From Salinimicrobium sp. TH3 (GTDB lineage: Bacteria > Bacteroidota > Bacteroidia > Flavobacteriales > Flavobacteriaceae), in contig NZ_JAPONB010000001.1 of NCBI RefSeq assembly GCF_026676115.1, positions 310,001 through 374,000 of the forward strand: a DNA stretch of 64,000 nucleotides. Direction: 5' to 3'. Under the pieces are notes generated by a model. The model saw nothing but the letters and a program-made list of their open reading frames with translations, did no database searches and was not told the origin of the DNA. Within the stretch, counting starts at the first letter, position 1; each line of letters starts with the position of its first letter. Position numbers and translations under genes: made by a program. Positions 36,215 through 46,000 of this stretch are shown here, piece after piece.

Positions 36215-37150
36215 TTGCCTGTAAGTGTGGATTTAGGATCTAAACATTCAAAGCTTATAAAAACCGAAGCAAAGCGCCTCGGTTTTTTGTCATGCGGAAT
36301 TTCCAAAGCCGAATTTCTTGAAGAGGAAGCGCCACGACTGGAAGAATACCTGCAAAAACAAAGACATGGAAAAATGTCATTTTTGGAGAATTATTTCGAC
36401 AAGCGCCTTGATCCCACAAAACTTGTGGAAGGTTCTAAAAGTGTTATTTCCCTGCTCCTTAATTACTATCCTGAGGAAACTCAGCGGGAAGATTCCTATA
36501 AGATCAGTAAATACGCCTACGGTACAGATTACCACTTTGTGATCAAGGATAAATTGAAAAGCCTGCTTCAATTCATTCAGCAGGAAATAGGAGAAGTGGA
36601 AGGCAGGGCTTTTGTAGATTCTGCGCCTGTGATGGATAAGGCCTGGGCCGCAAAGGCAGGCCTGGGCTGGGTTGGAAAACACACCCTTTTATTGTCAAAG
36701 CAGAAAGGCTCCTTCTTTTTTGTAGCCGAATTGATCGTAGATCTTGACCTGGAGTATGACGCGCCGGTTACAGATCATTGTGGGAGCTGCACTGCATGTA
36801 TTGATGCCTGCCCCACGAATGCAATTGTGGAACCCTATAAGGTTGACGGTAGCAAATGTATTTCCTACTTTACGATTGAGCTAAAAGAGGAATTGCCGCA
36901 GGAAATGAAAGGAAAATTTGACGACTGGGCATTTGGTTGTGATATTTGCCAGGATGTATGTCCCTGGAACCGCTTTTCAAAACCTCATAATGAACCCCTG
37001 TTCAATCCGCATCCCGAGCTGCTTAGTATGAGCAAAAAAGACTGGGAGGAGATCACCGAAGAAACTTTTAGAAAAGTCTTTAAAAAATCGGCAGTTAAAC
37101 GCACAAAGTACAGCGGACTTACCAGGAATATCAGATTTTTAAAAGATTAG
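36215..37150 (+). CDS. queG: Epoxyqueuosine reductase QueG
   Basis: Last step of queuosine biosynthesis; cobalamin and two 4Fe-4S clusters. 311 residues: [26 protein letters not shown] (active-site and B12 region), [16 protein letters not shown] and [11 protein letters not shown] (the clusters). Start is uncertain: TTG 36215 opens the frame, GTG 36227 gives [18 protein letters not shown], close to family N-termini. The last 12 bp overlap the convergent gene at 37139. Confidence 0.95.
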   Translation: MPVSVDLGSKHSKLIKTEAKRLGFLSCGISKAEFLEEEAPRLEEYLQKQRHGKMSFLENYFDKRLDPTKLVEGSKSVISLLLNYYPEETQREDSYKISKYAYGTDYHFVIKDKLKSLLQFIQQEIGEVEGRAFVDSAPVMDKAWAAKAGLGWVGKHTLLLSKQKGSFFFVAELIVDLDLEYDAPVTDHCGSCTACIDACPTNAIVEPYKVDGSKCISYFTIELKEELPQEMKGKFDDWAFGCDICQDVCPWNRFSKPHNEPLFNPHPELLSMSKKDWEEITEETFRKVFKKSAVKRTKYSGLTRNIRFLKD

Positions 37151-37960
37151 ACTCCCTGCATATTCAGTTTTGACAGGATTTCCCTGCTCATCTTTGGCGG
37201 GGCTGTTGAATTTCAAATTCTCTAGGGCTTCTTTAACTATTTGATTCGCCCGTTTTCCCGGAGCAATTGCGATTACGTTTAGGATTTTTCCTTCCTTGTT
37301 TACTTCAAAAAAATATTTTATTTCTGTACCCGATTTGATCTTTGCTCTTCCTTTTTGAAGATGCGCTCGCAGTCTTTCGTTTGTTACTTTACGAAAGCAT
37401 TCTTTGTTATCGGGCATGGAGACACATTCCTGATATTCCGGAGGAAATTTTAATTCTTCAAATTTAATAACTCCCAGCCGCTCTGTTTCCTGCCTGCCCC
37501 GGCTCTTTTCGATGTTTTTTTGGAAATCTTCAGAACTCAGAAATTCCTCCATGCTGTTATGATTTACGGTTCTAAAGGTGATTGGCAAAGAATGCAACAC
37601 AGCTACCTTTTCGCCATTCAGGGTTGCAGGTTCTTTGATCTTAAGCATCTTAATTACCCTTTTTGCCTCTTTCCTATGCTTACTATCCTCTGCGCGCACC
37701 TTTACATCCTGCACCTGCCCATCTGCCGAGACTTTGAATTGAACATAAGCCTTCCCTGTGGCATGTAAGGTTTTCCTAATATCAAGATTGGCTTGAATGT
37801 GATCGCTTAGCTTATCATTAAAGCAATCTTTAGTATCTTTAGAATCATCGCACTCCCCAATAACAGGTGCGGTATCAACAGCAGGCATAAGGTAAGCGTC
37901 CTGTGAAAATGAATTATTACTGAAAAAGAATAGAAATAGGAATAAGTAAAGATATTTCAT
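37139..37960 (-). CDS. Secreted protein with two TonB-C-like domains
   Basis: 273 residues: signal peptide 1-19 ([15 protein letters not shown]), then two copies of a domain with the same skeleton: CxxxxxxxxC, GxxxVxFxVxxxGxxxxV, and a closing LPITF. Copy 1 about 30-132 ([17 protein letters not shown]... [10 protein letters not shown]), copy 2 about 170-272 ([16 protein letters not shown]... YAGSLIF). This is the C-terminal fold of TonB but without the TonB membrane helix and Pro-rich linker. Similar domains are in the tonB gene (51080) and the barrel gene (52078) of this window. Function unknown. Start codon overlaps that of the divergent trehalase. Confidence 0.85.
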   Translation of the reverse strand: MKYLYLFLFLFFFSNNSFSQDAYLMPAVDTAPVIGECDDSKDTKDCFNDKLSDHIQANLDIRKTLHATGKAYVQFKVSADGQVQDVKVRAEDSKHRKEAKRVIKMLKIKEPATLNGEKVAVLHSLPITFRTVNHNSMEEFLSSEDFQKNIEKSRGRQETERLGVIKFEELKFPPEYQECVSMPDNKECFRKVTNERLRAHLQKGRAKIKSGTEIKYFFEVNKEGKILNVIAIAPGKRANQIVKEALENLKFNSPAKDEQGNPVKTEYAGSLIF

Positions 37961-39917
37961 GAGGTTATTTTTTTTAAATATAAAAGTTTTTAAGCAGTTT
38001 CTCCTGATCCTGTGTTTCTTTGGAATTTCCCATCAGCTTTTTGCGCAAACTGAAACCTTTGAACTTAGGATTGATTCGACTTTCGAGAGGCTAATTGCTG
38101 TGGCCGATACCGATGGTGACAAAAAGATCACCGTAGAAGATGAGCCAAAAATGCCATTTTTGATACCCCGTACCGCTGGAGATTCAGTGGCAATTGAAGA
38201 CATTTATTATTTGTCCAATTTGCTACAGGAGCTTGCCATTGCCCGGGCAGATGACAGGGAAACACTTCAGATTTCACTACAGGGGATCAAAGAAGAACCA
38301 ACTAAGCGAATTTCCCGAAGAATCAAGGAACAATTTTGGGATGATCTCACCAGGACTATTGATCGTAAAGGCCTGCGAAAGATCCTTCGGGACACAAAGG
38401 CTTCAGATGGGGTGCAGCGTTTATATGTACCGGCGACAGACACTACAGGAATAAATTACTACAAGGAGCTGCAGCAGGAATTAAGTGGTTTTGAGGTGGT
38501 GATACTTCCGCAGGAGATAACTCCGCAGTATGTAAAATCCATAAATGATCAACCCGGACTGCTGGCTTTGAAAATAGAAAATGATCGCGGAGTTCCATTT
38601 GTGGTTCCGGGCGGCAGGTTCAATGAAATGTATGGCTGGGATAGCTATTTTGAAGGGGTAGGGTTGCTTGTTGACGGCAGGATAGATCTCGCCAAAGCCA
38701 TGGTAGATAATTTTATCTACCAGATCAATCACTACGGAAAGATCCTAAATGCCAACCGCTCTTATTATCTAACTCGCACTCAGCCGCCGTTCATGTCCTC
38801 TTTTGTTCGGGAGGTTTATGAAGCCATGGAAGAAGAGGATAAGGCCTGGCTGCGGAAAGCATTGGAAGCAGCCATAAAAGAATATGAACAGGTGTGGATG
38901 GTAGAGGGGGAACGACTCACTTCCAATGGTCTTAATAGATATTTCGCCCAGGGTATAGGTATTCCACCTGAGACTGAAAAAGGGCATTTCAACGAGGTGC
39001 TTCGGGAGTTTGCATCAAAGCATGATTTTGAAGTTTCAGAATTTGTAGAGAAATATCAATCGGGAGCAATAGAAGATTCACAAGTAGATGAATACTTCAG
39101 GCATGACAGAACTCTTCGGGAGAGCGGGCATGATACGTCGTGGCGTTTGGAGAACAGGGCAGCAAATTTAAATACTGTGGATCTCAACTCGCTGCTTTAC
39201 AAATATGAGAAAGATTTTGAATACCTCATTGATGAATATTTTGATGACAGCTTCACAACTTCAGCCGGAAAAACTTATCCAGATGACTACTGGGAAGATA
39301 AAGCTGAAAAGCGCAAAGAGCTAATGAACCGTTATTTGTGGAGTGAGGAGAAGGGCAGCTTTTTCGATTATAATTTCAAAACAGAAGAGCAAACCGGATA
39401 TATTTCAGCTACGAATTTTTACCCTTTGTGGAGCGGACTGGCTTCAGAAGAACAGTCTGAAAGAATGGTTCCTCAGTTAATGCAGGACCTCAAGGCGCAG
39501 GGCGGGATCCTTTCCAGCGCAAAGGCTTCCGTAGAAGAAACAGCGACAAACGAAGTGCAAAGGCAGTGGGATTACCCTTATGGTTGGGCCCCGCATCAAA
39601 TGCTCCTGTGGCAGGGCTTGTTAAACTATGGTTACGAGGAACAGGCGCATGAGCTTATTTACAGGTGGCTTTGGATGATCACTAAAAATGCCGTGGATTA
39701 CAACGGTACTATTCCGGAAAAATACGATGTTGTGGATGCCACTCATAAAGTCTATGCCGAATACGGGAATGTTGGAACAGAATTCGATTATATCACCACC
39801 TCGGGTTTTGGCTGGATGAACGCATCCTATCAACTGGGACTGGAGTTGCTGCCGAAAAAATACCATGAAAAGCTTGACGACCTGGTGCCGCCAGGGAAGT
39901 TAAACTTCGAACAATAA
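37959..39917 (+). CDS. treA: Periplasmic trehalase (GH37) with EF-hand-like loop
   Basis: Hydrolyses trehalose to glucose. 652 residues; signal peptide 1-30 (FKQFLLILCFFGISHQLFAQ). Both GH37 signatures are present: PGGRFNEMYGWDSYF (about 216-230) and QWDYPYGWAP (about 536-545). At residues 50-61 the stretch DTDGDKKITVED looks like an EF-hand/dockerin calcium loop and is placed before the catalytic domain, a feature not usual for GH37. The only ATG is at 37959, sharing bases with the minus-strand start codon. Confidence 0.95.
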   Translation: MRLFFLNIKVFKQFLLILCFFGISHQLFAQTETFELRIDSTFERLIAVADTDGDKKITVEDEPKMPFLIPRTAGDSVAIEDIYYLSNLLQELAIARADDRETLQISLQGIKEEPTKRISRRIKEQFWDDLTRTIDRKGLRKILRDTKASDGVQRLYVPATDTTGINYYKELQQELSGFEVVILPQEITPQYVKSINDQPGLLALKIENDRGVPFVVPGGRFNEMYGWDSYFEGVGLLVDGRIDLAKAMVDNFIYQINHYGKILNANRSYYLTRTQPPFMSSFVREVYEAMEEEDKAWLRKALEAAIKEYEQVWMVEGERLTSNGLNRYFAQGIGIPPETEKGHFNEVLREFASKHDFEVSEFVEKYQSGAIEDSQVDEYFRHDRTLRESGHDTSWRLENRAANLNTVDLNSLLYKYEKDFEYLIDEYFDDSFTTSAGKTYPDDYWEDKAEKRKELMNRYLWSEEKGSFFDYNFKTEEQTGYISATNFYPLWSGLASEEQSERMVPQLMQDLKAQGGILSSAKASVEETATNEVQRQWDYPYGWAPHQMLLWQGLLNYGYEEQAHELIYRWLWMITKNAVDYNGTIPEKYDVVDATHKVYAEYGNVGTEFDYITTSGFGWMNASYQLGLELLPKKYHEKLDDLVPPGKLNFEQ

Positions 39918-40020
39918 TGCTGTTTTAGGCATCTCTCTGCCCGCAGGAAAAAATGACCCACATCATTAAGCTGTAAATACTAAACCCTTACCTTTGTTCC
40001 GCCTGAATAAACAGGGAATT

Positions 40021-42312
40021 ATGAGGAACGAACGCAAAAGACGTGAAGCTTTAATTTATCACGCAAAACCGCACCCCGGTAAAATACAGGTGGTGCCTAC
40101 CAAAAAATATTCTACCCAACGCGATCTTTCACTGGCCTACTCTCCCGGGGTTGCAGAGCCTTGCCTGGAGATCCATAAAAATGTAGAGAACGTATATAAA
40201 TACACCACCAAAGGAAACCTTGTGGCGGTAATTTCTAACGGTACCGCCGTACTTGGCCTTGGTGACATAGGTCCCGAAGCTTCAAAACCCGTAATGGAAG
40301 GTAAAGGCTTGCTCTTTAAAATTTTCGCAGATATTGATGTTTTTGACATTGAAGTGGACACTAAAGATGTGGATGCTTTTGTGGAGACCGTCAAGAATAT
40401 TGCGCCTACTTTTGGCGGAATTAACCTGGAAGATATAGCAGCGCCCGAAGCTTTTGAAATCGAAAGAAGGTTAAAGGCAGAACTTGATATTCCGGTAATG
40501 CATGATGACCAGCACGGTACGGCTATTATTTCTTCGGCTGCCCTGCTTAATGCCCTTGATCTTGCAAAAAAGAAAATAGGTAAAGTGAAAGTGGTGATCT
40601 CGGGTGCGGGATCGGCTGCAATTGCCTGTGCCAATCTTTATGTTTCCCTCGGGGTGAAGGTGGAAAACATCGTGATGTTTGATGTAAAAGGAGTGCTGCA
40701 CAAAGACCGGAAAGACCTTTCTGATCTTCAGAAGAGATTTGCGGTAAAAAAGGAATATAAGAACTTGTCGGCCGCTATGGAAGGGGCCGATGTGTTTTTA
40801 GGACTATCGGTTGGGAATATTGTAAAACCCGACATGCTAGAAAAAATGGCCAAACGGCCTATTGTTTTCGCCATGGCCAACCCAGAACCTGAAATAGATT
40901 ACGACCTGGCCGTTGCCACCAGAAAAGATATTATTATGGCGACTGGTCGTAGTGATCATCCTAATCAGGTGAACAATGTGCTTGGTTTTCCTTTCATTTT
41001 TAGGGGCGCTCTTGATGTGAGGGCAACCAAGATCAATGAAGAAATGAAGATGGCAGCCGTAAAAGCTCTTGCTGCATTGGCTAAGGAGCCGGTGCCCGAG
41101 CAGGTGAATATTGCCTACGGGGAAACCAAACTTCTCTTTGGGAAAGATTATATTATCCCCAAGCCTTTTGATCCCAGGTTGATCACACAGGTTCCTCCGG
41201 CAGTGGCTAAGGCCGCAATGGAAAGCGGAGTTGCCAAAAATCCTATTCAGGATTGGGCACGTTATGAAGATGAGCTGCTGGAAAGGATGGGGAATGACAA
41301 TAAGATCACCCGTTTGCTAATGAACAGGGCGAAAATGAATCCTAAAAAGGTTGTTTTTGCCGAAGCCGATCATCTGGACGTTCTTAAAGCAGCACAGATT
41401 GCACACGACGAAGGTATTGCACAACCTATCTTGCTGGGCCGCAGAGATGTGATTGAAGAACTTATGAAGGAGATCGATTTTCATGCAGATGATGTTGTAA
41501 TAATCGATTCCAAAAGTGATGTTGAAGACGAACGTCGCAACCGGTATGCAGAGGTTTACTGGGAAACTCGGAAACGAAAGGGAGTTACCCGCTATGATGC
41601 CCGCTTATTAATGCGTCAACGCAATTACTTTGCGGCTATGATGGTGAACTCGGGAGATGCAGATGCTTTGATTTCAGGATATTCCAGATCTTATCCTACA
41701 GTACTTAAGCCCATGCTTGAGTTAATAGGTAAAGCGGCGGGCGTTTCTAAAGTTGCAGCGACGAACCTTATGAATACCTCTCGTGGGCCACTTTTTATTA
41801 GTGATACTTCGGTAAATATTGATCCCACTGCCAAGGAACTCGGAAAGATTGCTCAAATGACCGCCAGGACCGTGAGACTGTTTGGAATGGAGCCGGTGAT
41901 GGCGATGATCTCCTACGGGAATTTTGGATCCTCACAGAATGAAAAAGCCGAAAAAGTAAGGGAAGCGGTAGATTATCTACATCGCTTTTACCCGGACCTT
42001 ATTGTCGATGGGGAAATGCAGACCGACTTTGCGCTTAACAATGAAATGTTGCAAAAGAAATTTCCATTTTCAAAACTTGCGGGTCGTAAAGTGAACACTC
42101 TTATATTTCCCAATCTCGATTCGGGTAACAGTACCTATAAGCTGCTAAAAGAGCTTAACAAAACCGAATCTGTTGGGCCAATCCTAATGGGGATGAATAA
42201 ACCCGTACACGTGCTTCAACTTGGTGCAAGTGTAGAGGAAATAGTGAACATGACTGCTGTAGCAGTGGTAGATGCCCAGGAAAAGGAGCGAAAAGCTAAA
42301 CGTGAACAATAA
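40021..42312 (+). CDS. maeB: NADP-dependent malic enzyme fused to phosphotransacetylase-like domain
   Basis: Oxidative decarboxylation of malate to pyruvate with NADPH. 763 residues from ATG 40021 (MRNERKRREALIYHAKPHPGK); an upstream TTG at 39994 is inside the probable -7 box TACCTTTG (39989-39996) and was not used. Malic N domain (SLAYSPGVAEPC, HDDQHGTAIISSAALLNAL), NAD-binding domain (VVISGAGSAAIACANLYVSLGV) to about 425, then a PTA_PTB-like domain (KKVVFAEADHLDVLKAAQIA ...) that acts in regulation by acetyl-CoA in the E. coli homologue. Confidence 0.97.
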   Translation: MRNERKRREALIYHAKPHPGKIQVVPTKKYSTQRDLSLAYSPGVAEPCLEIHKNVENVYKYTTKGNLVAVISNGTAVLGLGDIGPEASKPVMEGKGLLFKIFADIDVFDIEVDTKDVDAFVETVKNIAPTFGGINLEDIAAPEAFEIERRLKAELDIPVMHDDQHGTAIISSAALLNALDLAKKKIGKVKVVISGAGSAAIACANLYVSLGVKVENIVMFDVKGVLHKDRKDLSDLQKRFAVKKEYKNLSAAMEGADVFLGLSVGNIVKPDMLEKMAKRPIVFAMANPEPEIDYDLAVATRKDIIMATGRSDHPNQVNNVLGFPFIFRGALDVRATKINEEMKMAAVKALAALAKEPVPEQVNIAYGETKLLFGKDYIIPKPFDPRLITQVPPAVAKAAMESGVAKNPIQDWARYEDELLERMGNDNKITRLLMNRAKMNPKKVVFAEADHLDVLKAAQIAHDEGIAQPILLGRRDVIEELMKEIDFHADDVVIIDSKSDVEDERRNRYAEVYWETRKRKGVTRYDARLLMRQRNYFAAMMVNSGDADALISGYSRSYPTVLKPMLELIGKAAGVSKVAATNLMNTSRGPLFISDTSVNIDPTAKELGKIAQMTARTVRLFGMEPVMAMISYGNFGSSQNEKAEKVREAVDYLHRFYPDLIVDGEMQTDFALNNEMLQKKFPFSKLAGRKVNTLIFPNLDSGNSTYKLLKELNKTESVGPILMGMNKPVHVLQLGASVEEIVNMTAVAVVDAQEKERKAKREQ

Positions 42313-42440
42313 ATAAAAAAGTGAAGGTGTCAAAAAATACATTTTCCTCTTGTTTTTTTTAAAGAATTATATCGGGTAAAGGCCTTTTTAAAAGCTAAGA
42401 GCAGCAGGTAATTGCTGTTTCCCTATCCTTTCAATTTTAT

Positions 42441-42448
42441 TACATTTG
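42441..42448 (+). promoter_or_regulatory. Promoter -7 box of ruvA-sprA
   Basis: TACATTTG fits TAnnTTTG, 22 bp before the ruvA ATG. No perfect TTG is seen at 19-21 bp upstream (TTC at 42419-42421). Confidence 0.45.
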
Positions 42449-42470
42449 ACGCTACAAATATCTACTCTCC

Positions 42471-43052
42471 ATGATCTACAGCATTAAAGGCCGGCTTGTT
42501 GAAAAGAATCCTACTAATGTGGTGATCGATTGCAACGGAGTCGGATATTTTATCCACATTTCCCTACATACTTTTTCTTTAATTCCTTCGCAGGAACAAC
42601 TGCAGTTATTCACCCACTTACAGGTAAAAGAAGATTCGCATACCCTTTTTGGTTTTTGGGAAAAATCTGAGCGGGAGATCTTTAGGCTGTTAATTTCTGT
42701 TTCGGGAGTTGGCGCGAGTACAGCTCGTAGTATGTTGTCTTCCCTTGAGCCAGGACAAATAATGGAAGCCATTGCCGCAGGCGATGTGGCGACCATTCAG
42801 GGAATAAAAGGAATTGGAGCCAAGACGGCGCAGCGGGTGATCATTGATCTTAAAGACAAAATTGTAAAAGTCTTTGGTATTGATGAAGTTTCAGCGCCTC
42901 AAAGCAATACAAGCCGTGAAGAAGCGTTATCTGCATTAGAGACCCTTGGGTACACACGAAAGCAGTCTGAAAAAGTGGTAGAGAGAATTGTGAAGGAAGA
43001 ACCTGATGCTTCAGTGGAATCTCTTATTAAGCAGGCACTAAAAAAATTATAA
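42471..43052 (+). CDS. ruvA: Holliday junction DNA-binding protein RuvA
   Basis: 193 residues. N-terminal OB fold (MIYSIKGRLVEKNPTNVVIDCNGVGY), two HhH motifs (LLISVSGVGASTARSML and IQGIKGIGAKTAQRVIIDLKDK), flexible linker, and C-terminal domain III (EEALSALETLGYTRKQSEKVVERI) that contacts RuvB. Directly followed by sprA after 5 bp, an arrangement frequent in Flavobacteria. Confidence 0.97.
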   Translation: MIYSIKGRLVEKNPTNVVIDCNGVGYFIHISLHTFSLIPSQEQLQLFTHLQVKEDSHTLFGFWEKSEREIFRLLISVSGVGASTARSMLSSLEPGQIMEAIAAGDVATIQGIKGIGAKTAQRVIIDLKDKIVKVFGIDEVSAPQSNTSREEALSALETLGYTRKQSEKVVERIVKEEPDASVESLIKQALKKL

Positions 43053-43057
43053 CTCCT

Positions 43058-46000
43058 TTGGAGCAGAACTACAATTTCAGGTTTTGGCTTTCAAATTCCT
43101 TTGCACTTCTTTGTGTTCTGGTACTCTCTTCGCCAACCCTGGCGCAGGATACCATCGTTGAACAGGATACCGTAAAAACAGGTTATTCATTGGGAAAATT
43201 GAGGTTGCCTAATCCAAACAGTATAGTTGCCGCTTACACCTATGATCCCGTCCTTGACCGTTATGTCTATAGAGAAACTTTAGGAAAGTTAAATATTACC
43301 GCTCCCCTTATCCTTACTCCCGAAGAATACCAGGAGTTGGTGATCCAGGAAGAAATGAAAAATTACTTTCAGGAAAAATCTGATGCGCTTTCGGGAAGAA
43401 AAGAAGGTACAGAGGAAGATCAACGGGACCTGCTTCCCGGGTTTTATGTGAATTCCGATTTCTTTCAGAATATATTTGGTGGTGGTGATATTGAATTTAT
43501 TCCGCAGGGATCTGTCGCACTGGATTTGGGAATTCTTTATTCAAAAAGAGATAATCCTGCTTTCTCACCCCGAAACCGAAGTACGTTTACTTTTGATTTT
43601 GACCAGCGAATCCAGCTGAGTCTCCTCGGAAATGTGGGCGAGCGCCTAAAGGTAACGGCAAACTACGATACCGAGTCTACTTTTGATTTTCAAAACCAGT
43701 TGAAACTGGAATATACTCCTACCGAAGATGATATCATTCAAAAGATCGAGGTGGGTAATATCAATATGCCACTTAATTCGGCTTTGATCCAGGGCGCGCA
43801 AAGTTTATTTGGGGTAAAGACTCAGCTTCAGTTTGGAAAGACCACGATAACCGGGGTTTTTTCTGAACAGAAAAGTGAACGGCGAACGGTGAATGTTGAA
43901 GGTGGGGCAACTGTACAGGAATTCGACAAATTTGCAATTGAATACGACGAGAACAGGCACTTTTTCCTGGCACATTACTTTCGTGACCATTACGATGAAG
44001 CACTGGAAAATTATCCTTTTATAAATTCCAACATACAGATCAACAGGGTACAGGTATGGGTGACCAACAGGACCAATAACGTACAAAACCTCACCGATAC
44101 CCGAAATATTGTCGCTATCCAGGATCTTGGGGAATCGCCGGTGCCGGGAAATATTGGGTTGGTAAACCCGCCGGCAAACTTTTTTAATCAGCCGGAAGGT
44201 GCCTTTGCCGATAACCGCAATAACGATCTAAACCCTTTCGGGATAACAGGACCCTTTGAATCTGTACTTACTCCCGCAATTAGAGATGTGGCAAGGGTGG
44301 AAAGCGGGTTTGGTGGCTTGCAGGTTTCAGAAGGAAGGGATTATGTGAAATTGGAAAATGCAAGGCAGTTAAAACCTTCAGAATATCGCTTAAACTCCAG
44401 TTTGGGTTACATCTCTTTGAACCAAAGGCTGGCGAGTGATGAAATTCTTGCTGTTGCTTTCCAATATACTGTTGGCGGAGAGGTTTATCAGGTAGGGGAA
44501 TTCGCAAGTGACGGGATCGATGCCTCGGGTGGTACGGGAGAGGAATCTTCTGTTTCTCAAAACCTGGTGGTGAAGATGCTAAAGAGTTCTGTTACCAATG
44601 TGGATGAACCGGTATGGGATCTTATGATGAAGAACATCTACAATTTGGGGGCTTTTAACCTGGAGAGAGATGATTTTCGAATGAACATCGTGTATACAGA
44701 TCCCCAACCCCTCAATTACATTACAGGAGTTGAAGGTGTGCCTCTACCCGAAGATGTGGAGCAAACAACACTTCTAAGGGTGTTTAACCTCGATAATCTC
44801 AATGTTTCGGGCGATCCTATAGTAGGTGGGGACGGGTTTTTTGATTTTGTGCCGGGAATTACTATTAATCCCGAAACAGGGAATATAATATTTACCTCTG
44901 TAGAACCTTTTGGAAATTACCTTTTCAACAAACTGGATCCCAATCCTAATGCAGGTTCTGAAATTTATGAGCTTCCCGAAACCTGGAATGCCAATCAGCA
45001 AAAATACGTTTTCCGGGCGCTTTATAATACCACCAAAACTCAGGCAGAGCAGGAGCAGGCCGAAAAGAACAAGTTCCAGCTTCGCGGGCGCTACAAATCC
45101 TCAAATGTTGAAGGAATTCCAATAGGCGCTTTTAATGTGCCACAGGGATCGGTTACGGTGACCGCCGGGGGAAGAGTGTTACAGGAAGGGGTTGACTATG
45201 TGGTGAACTACCAGTTTGGACGGGTGCAGATCCTGGATGAGGCTTTATTGGCTTCAAATATTCCTATCCAGGTATCAACAGAGAATAATGCCCTTTTTGG
45301 GCAGCAAACAAAACGGTTTACCGGGATTAATGTCGAGCATCTTTTTAATGAAAATTTCCTGGTGGGTGCCACCTATCTAAACCTTAATGAACGCCCGCTT
45401 ACCCAAAAATCCAATTACAGCTATGAACCCATAAACAATACTATTCTTGGGCTCAACCTGAATTATTCAACCGAATTGCCCTTTTTGACGCGCTGGGTCA
45501 ATAAACTTCCCAATATTGATACAGATGTGATCTCCAATCTCTCCCTGCGTGGGGAAGTGGCCTATTTGTTACCGGGTGCGCCAAAAGGGAGTGAATTTGA
45601 AGGTCGTGCCACCACCTATGTGGATGATTTTGAGGCAGCGCAAACCTCTATTGCTATTGATAATCCATTGGGGTGGGAACTTTCCAGCGTTCCTCTAGGT
45701 TTTGGCGGCGAATTGGCTAATGGAAATCTCGCCACCAATTACAAAAGAGCAAAACTTGCCTGGTACAGCATAGATCCTATTTTCTACGGAAGCAGCAGAC
45801 CTTCGGGAGTTACAGATTCAGATCTTTCCAGTTATGCTACCCGAAGGGTCTTTCTCAATGAAATCTTTCCGAATGTAGATGTGGTGCAGGGCCAGTCACA
45901 GGTGTTGTATACTCTTGACCTGGCTTATTATCCCGGAATTAGAGGGGCATATAATTTTAATCCTGCAGCTGCCGGTGGCAATAACCTGCCAAACCCTGCA

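Noticed and set aside
39994-40020. TTG start for maeB
   Set aside because: The codon is part of the -7 box TACCTTTG; ATG 40021 matches the malic enzyme N-terminus.
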